Of a stretch of DNA of 7,896 bases, positions 5,531 to 7,896 are shown in pieces. This DNA is from Thermodesulfobacteriota bacterium (lineage in GTDB: Bacteria > Desulfobacterota > RBG-13-43-22). Positions within the stretch are counted from its first letter, which is position 1. Each line of letters opens with the position of its first letter. Position numbers and translations under genes: made by a program. The stretch covers positions 1-7,896 of the forward strand of contig JALOOY010000269.1 of the NCBI GenBank assembly GCA_025454185.1, in the 5' to 3' direction. The notes under the pieces are model-generated. The model saw only the letters and a list, made by a program, of their open reading frames with translations. It searched no databases and was not told the origin of the DNA.

Positions 5531-5560
5531 TTGAAATGATCAAAGCAATCCGGATATAAA
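5531..5560 (+). promoter_or_regulatory. Sigma70-like promoter of the two-component cassette
   Basis: TTGAAA (5531-5536) and TATAAA (5555-5560) are separated by 18 nt, each matching the consensus at 5 of 6 positions. It lies about 90 nt upstream of the first response regulator. The resulting leader contains a small CTGAT-AAAG-ATCAG hairpin near 5586-5600. Confidence 0.5.
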
Positions 5561-5648
5561 ACCCCTAAGTTTCCTCCGATTAATCTGATAAAGATCAGCT
5601 CTTCTAAATAACGGGATGAACGTTTTTAACTCATTGGGAGAGGTCGTC

Positions 5649-6068
5649 ATGGATGGTATCAAGGTCTTGATCGTGGATGATGAGCAGGATTTTCGGGAAA
5701 CCCTGGAGAAACGCCTTCTGAAAAGGCGGTTCACCGTCCAGGGGGCGGAAAATGGCCAGCGGGCCTTGGAACTTATAGAAAATCAACCCGTCGACGTTGT
5801 GGTCCTGGATGTGCTGATGCCGGGGATGGACGGCATTGAAACCCTGCGCGAAATCAAGAAGAATAAACCGCTGATCGAGGTAATCATGCTGACCGGCCAT
5901 GCTTCGCTCGAATCGGGTTTGGAGGGAATGAAGATAGGCGCTTTTGATTATATCATGAAACCCACGTCGCTCGATGACCTGGTTGAAAAAATTAACCAGG
6001 CCTATAATAAGAAAACCGCCCACGAAGGTAAGATCAGAACCACTTCGGAAGAGGACCTTACTGAATGA
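5649..6068 (+). CDS. Single-domain response regulator (CheY/Spo0F-like receiver)
   Basis: The 139-residue protein consists almost only of a receiver domain. Acidic pocket D10-D11, phospho-acceptor D54 in VVVLDVLMPGMDG, switch residue T82 in MLTGHAS and K104 in YIMKP are all present. A charged tail of about 20 residues follows, with no DNA-binding or enzymatic output domain. The ATG at 5649 is preferred over the upstream in-frame ATG at 5616 because GGGAGAGG ends 5 nt before it and the receiver begins directly after it. It is the first gene of the cassette, followed by a histidine kinase and a second, related receiver, so it probably takes phosphate from that kinase and acts through protein contacts or a relay. 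Confidence 0.9.
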   Translation: MDGIKVLIVDDEQDFRETLEKRLLKRRFTVQGAENGQRALELIENQPVDVVVLDVLMPGMDGIETLREIKKNKPLIEVIMLTGHASLESGLEGMKIGAFDYIMKPTSLDDLVEKINQAYNKKTAHEGKIRTTSEEDLTE

Positions 6069-6134
6069 GGCTTCAAGGGACTTGCGTCGGTCCTCGCTCG
6101 AGGATGGCCGCCTTATCATCGTCCCGGAACGGAA

Positions 6135-7295
6135 GTGTTTTTGTTTAACACATTGTTCGAAAATGTCCCCCTGCCTCTCCTGGTGACCGACGAAAAGGGA
6201 GCGATTATTTTTGCGAACCGGGGGGTGTCCCGCGTCAGTGGTTACACGCTGGAGGATTTGTCCAGCCTGGCCCTGAGCGACCTATGCGCCCCGTACGAAA
6301 GGGGCAGATTTCTTTTCGCCCACCTGTCCCAAATCAAGGAAACCACGGAGATCGATATCGATTTTCAAAGGAAGAACGGCAAATTTTTCATGGCCCATCT
6401 TTCCTTCTCTCCCTTCCATTACAGTGGGCGGTCCCTGCTGTTTCTGGTGCTGCGGGACGTGACCCGTCGCCGGGTCCAGGAGGGAAAAAAACGTGAGGAC
6501 GAGGAGCGTTACCGAAAATTATTGGAAGAAAAAAATCGCTTGGAAGAGCAATTGCAGCGTTCCCGGAAATTAGCCGCTCTGGGTGAGCTTTCGGCCGGGG
6601 TGGCCCATGAAATCAACAATCCTCTGGCGGTGATTACCGAGGAAGCCGGTTGGCTGCAGGATCTCCTGAACCGGCCCGAATGGAAAAGCCTGCCGGCCCT
6701 GGCCGACTTCCAGGATTCATTACGGGAAATCCTTCAGCAGACCAAACGGTGCCGGGAAATTACCTACAACCTGCTCCGCCTGGGAAGACCCTTGGACATG
6801 CAGGTCCAGGAGGTAAACCTCCGGGGCCTGATCGAGGAGGTCGTCGAACAGAAGGTCCGGGAGACCCAAGAACAATCCATAAAGATCCAGGCGGAGATCG
6901 ATCCGAACCTGCCTGCAATTCTCAGCGATGCCATCCTGCTTCGGCAGGTATTTTTGAATTTCCTCAACAATGCCGTGGATGCCCTGGCCGAAGAGGGCCG
7001 GATCACGGTCAAGGCCGGTCTCAGCCCTGCCGGCCGCGTAGAAGTGGCGATCAGCGACACCGGCAGCGGCATTGCTCCCGAAAATCTACCCAGGATCTTC
7101 GATCCCTTTTTTACCACCAAAAGTCCGGGGAAAGGTACTGGGCTGGGGCTGTCCCTCTCCCACACCATCCTGGAAAGGCTGGGCGGAAGCGTCTCCGTCC
7201 GCAGCCGATTGGGTCAGGGCGCCACCTTTACCATTCAGCTTCCCGCAGGGGAGAAAGGAGCTATAGCCGATGCCCCCCAGAATTCTGATTGTTGA
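6135..7295 (+). CDS. Cytosolic PAS-domain sensor histidine kinase (NtrB/AtoS-like)
   Basis: The 386-residue protein has a PAS domain (about 5-110, starting NTLFENVPLPLLVTDEKGAI), a charged coiled coil (about 114-145), then HisKA with LGELSAGVAHEINNPLAVI, where H158 is the phosphorylated histidine. The ATPase domain follows: N-box FLNFLNNAVDAL (N279), G1 DTGSGI (308-313), F-box IFDPFFTTK (321-329) and G2 GTGLGLSLSH (334-343). There are no membrane segments or signal peptide, so it senses a cytosolic cue, possibly redox or a small ligand at the PAS. The usable start is GTG 6135 with a poor ribosome-binding site. It lies 66 nt after the first regulator and overlaps the second regulator by 26 nt. 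The N-terminus may be longer in another frame if there is a frameshift near 6125-6140. Confidence 0.9.
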   Translation: MFLFNTLFENVPLPLLVTDEKGAIIFANRGVSRVSGYTLEDLSSLALSDLCAPYERGRFLFAHLSQIKETTEIDIDFQRKNGKFFMAHLSFSPFHYSGRSLLFLVLRDVTRRRVQEGKKREDEERYRKLLEEKNRLEEQLQRSRKLAALGELSAGVAHEINNPLAVITEEAGWLQDLLNRPEWKSLPALADFQDSLREILQQTKRCREITYNLLRLGRPLDMQVQEVNLRGLIEEVVEQKVRETQEQSIKIQAEIDPNLPAILSDAILLRQVFLNFLNNAVDALAEEGRITVKAGLSPAGRVEVAISDTGSGIAPENLPRIFDPFFTTKSPGKGTGLGLSLSHTILERLGGSVSVRSRLGQGATFTIQLPAGEKGAIADAPQNSDC

Positions 7296-7701
7296 TGATG
7301 AGGAACGATTCCGCTTGACCCTAAGCAAGCGTCTGGGCGAACGGGGTCTGGAAGTGGGGGCCACGGTGGGAACCGGGATGGAAGCCCTGCGGGAAATCAG
7401 GGAAAAAGCTTATGATGTGGTGGTGTTGGACGTGAAAATGCCGGGACTGGACGGCATCCAGACGCTGGAAGAGATAAAAAAAATCAATCCCCATATCGAA
7501 GTGCTGCTGCTGACCGGCCACGCTTCGGTGGATGCCGCCGTTGACGGCATGCGCCTGGGGGCGTACGACTACCTGATGAAGCCCTGCGAGATCGAAGTTT
7601 TGCTGGACAAGATCAACGGGGCCTATGAGATCAAAGCCGGACGGGAGGAACGGATCCGGCAAGCGGAAATGCGGGGTCGGGCCGACCGGGAACCCGCCTG
7701 A
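7270..7701 (+). CDS. Second single-domain response regulator, paralogous to the one at 5649
   Basis: The 143-residue receiver has acidic residues D9-D10, phospho-acceptor D54 in VVVLDVKMPGLDG, T82 in LLTGHAS and K104 in YLMKP, then a charged, Arg/Glu-rich C-terminal helix. It aligns with the 5649-6068 receiver along its whole length with about a single-residue gap, including the shared VVVLDV, LTGHAS and KIN-AY blocks, so the two arose by duplication. No output domain is present. AAAGGAG lies 9 nt upstream of ATG 7270, inside the end of the kinase gene, and the two genes overlap by 26 nt, indicating coupled translation. It ends 9 nt before the stop of a convergent gene. Confidence 0.9.
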   Translation: MPPRILIVDDEERFRLTLSKRLGERGLEVGATVGTGMEALREIREKAYDVVVLDVKMPGLDGIQTLEEIKKINPHIEVLLLTGHASVDAAVDGMRLGAYDYLMKPCEIEVLLDKINGAYEIKAGREERIRQAEMRGRADREPA

Positions 7702-7716
7702 TCCCCCGGTTTATTC
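7685..7716 (+). terminator. Weak hairpin at the convergent gene ends
   Basis: ACCGGG (7685-7690) pairs with CCCGGT (7705-7710) across a 14-nt loop, followed by TTATTC. The position between two convergent stops is right for termination, but the stem is short and the T-run poor. Confidence 0.25.
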
Positions 7717-7896
7717 ATAACGGTAATTTCCGTCCAGAAAATTTTTAGCCACGCCCTCGACACTGGCCTCGGTGTTCATGAGCATATCCATCTGCCGGGT
7801 GAAAATGAGCAGGCGTCCGATGAGGTCAAGCTTTACCTGGATCACCGAGCTGTCATATTTTTGCAGGCGGGCGTCCACCCGGTCGCCCTTGACCTC
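7711..7896 (-). CDS. C-terminal end of an unrecognised protein (5' end outside the window)
   Basis: The frame is open from the window edge for 61 codons to a TAA at 7711-7713. The visible part is amphipathic and charged (EVKGDRVDARLQKYDSS, then a Leu/Ile/Met-rich helix VKLDLIGRLLIF and TRQMDMLMNTE), ending in GNYRYE. Codon use matches the neighbouring genes. I recognise no family from this fragment. It is transcribed towards the two-component cassette, with only 9 nt between the stops, so it is not part of that operon. Confidence 0.65.
   Translation of the reverse strand, partial: EVKGDRVDARLQKYDSSVIQVKLDLIGRLLIFTRQMDMLMNTEASVEGVAKNFLDGNYRYE

Noticed and set aside
6066..6068. TGA between the first regulator and the kinase, in the same frame as both, as a second Sec codon or RR-HK fusion
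   Set aside because: The intervening translation (GFKGLASVLARGWPPYHRPG) is not domain-like, there is no conserved Cys position and no SECIS-like loop was seen. A normal stop is the simpler reading.
6065..6148. ATGA overlap start at 6065 for the histidine kinase
   Set aside because: That frame stops after 27 codons and has a non-coding-like composition.
1..7896. CRISPR array, tRNA, rRNA or complete insertion sequence
   Set aside because: No regularly spaced direct repeats, no cloverleaf with CCA-type ends and no transposase motif were found on either strand.

Overview
The window looks like part of a GC-rich, anaerobic, Desulfobacterota/Deltaproteobacteria-type genome, probably assembled from a metagenome. 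This is inferred from codon use, from a likely selenoprotein, from intergenic palindromic repeats and from PAS-type two-component genes. No rRNA, tRNA, complete insertion sequence or CRISPR array is visible.

Layout. On the minus strand at the left edge (1-1021) is a Tat-exported FAD flavoprotein of the fumarate reductase/flavocytochrome c type. It is interrupted by an in-frame TAG but stays open to the window edge. Positions 1022-1580 hold no convincing gene but contain two clear inverted repeats. Positions 1581-2547 (minus) hold a small protein overlapping an AbiEii-like nucleotidyltransferase; a 71-codon, start-less open stretch continues in the same frame after the nucleotidyltransferase stop. 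Positions 2612-5435 (minus) form a two-gene operon: a MOFRL-type glycerate 2-kinase, then an FAD/NADH disulfide reductase of the CoA-disulfide reductase/NADH oxidase family. From a divergent intergenic region, a plus-strand cassette of response regulator, PAS histidine kinase and response regulator runs from 5649 to 7701. The C-terminal end of an unrecognised convergent gene closes the window (7711-7896, minus).

Main discovery. The NADH oxidase-like gene would normally be called as a 377-residue protein starting at 3745. The same frame extends upstream to a well-placed ATG at 3976 with an AAAGGAGG ribosome-binding site, crossing one in-frame TGA (3839-3841). That TGA falls exactly where the family has its redox-active cysteine. 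Right after it the mRNA can form a perfect 8-bp hairpin with a GGU loop. The loop starts 19 nt after the UGA, the same offset as the GGU in the E. coli fdhF SECIS element. The gene therefore most likely encodes a 454-residue selenoprotein with Sec46 as its redox residue.

How the genes fit together. The kinase and the selenoflavoprotein are 31 nt apart and probably co-transcribed. The glycerate kinase C-terminus runs into a GC-rich palindromic repeat, which seems to have replaced the usual end of the protein. The RR-HK-RR cassette is a compact cytosolic phosphorelay with no output domain in view. The left-edge flavoprotein uses Arg codons very differently from the rest, which suggests a separate origin.
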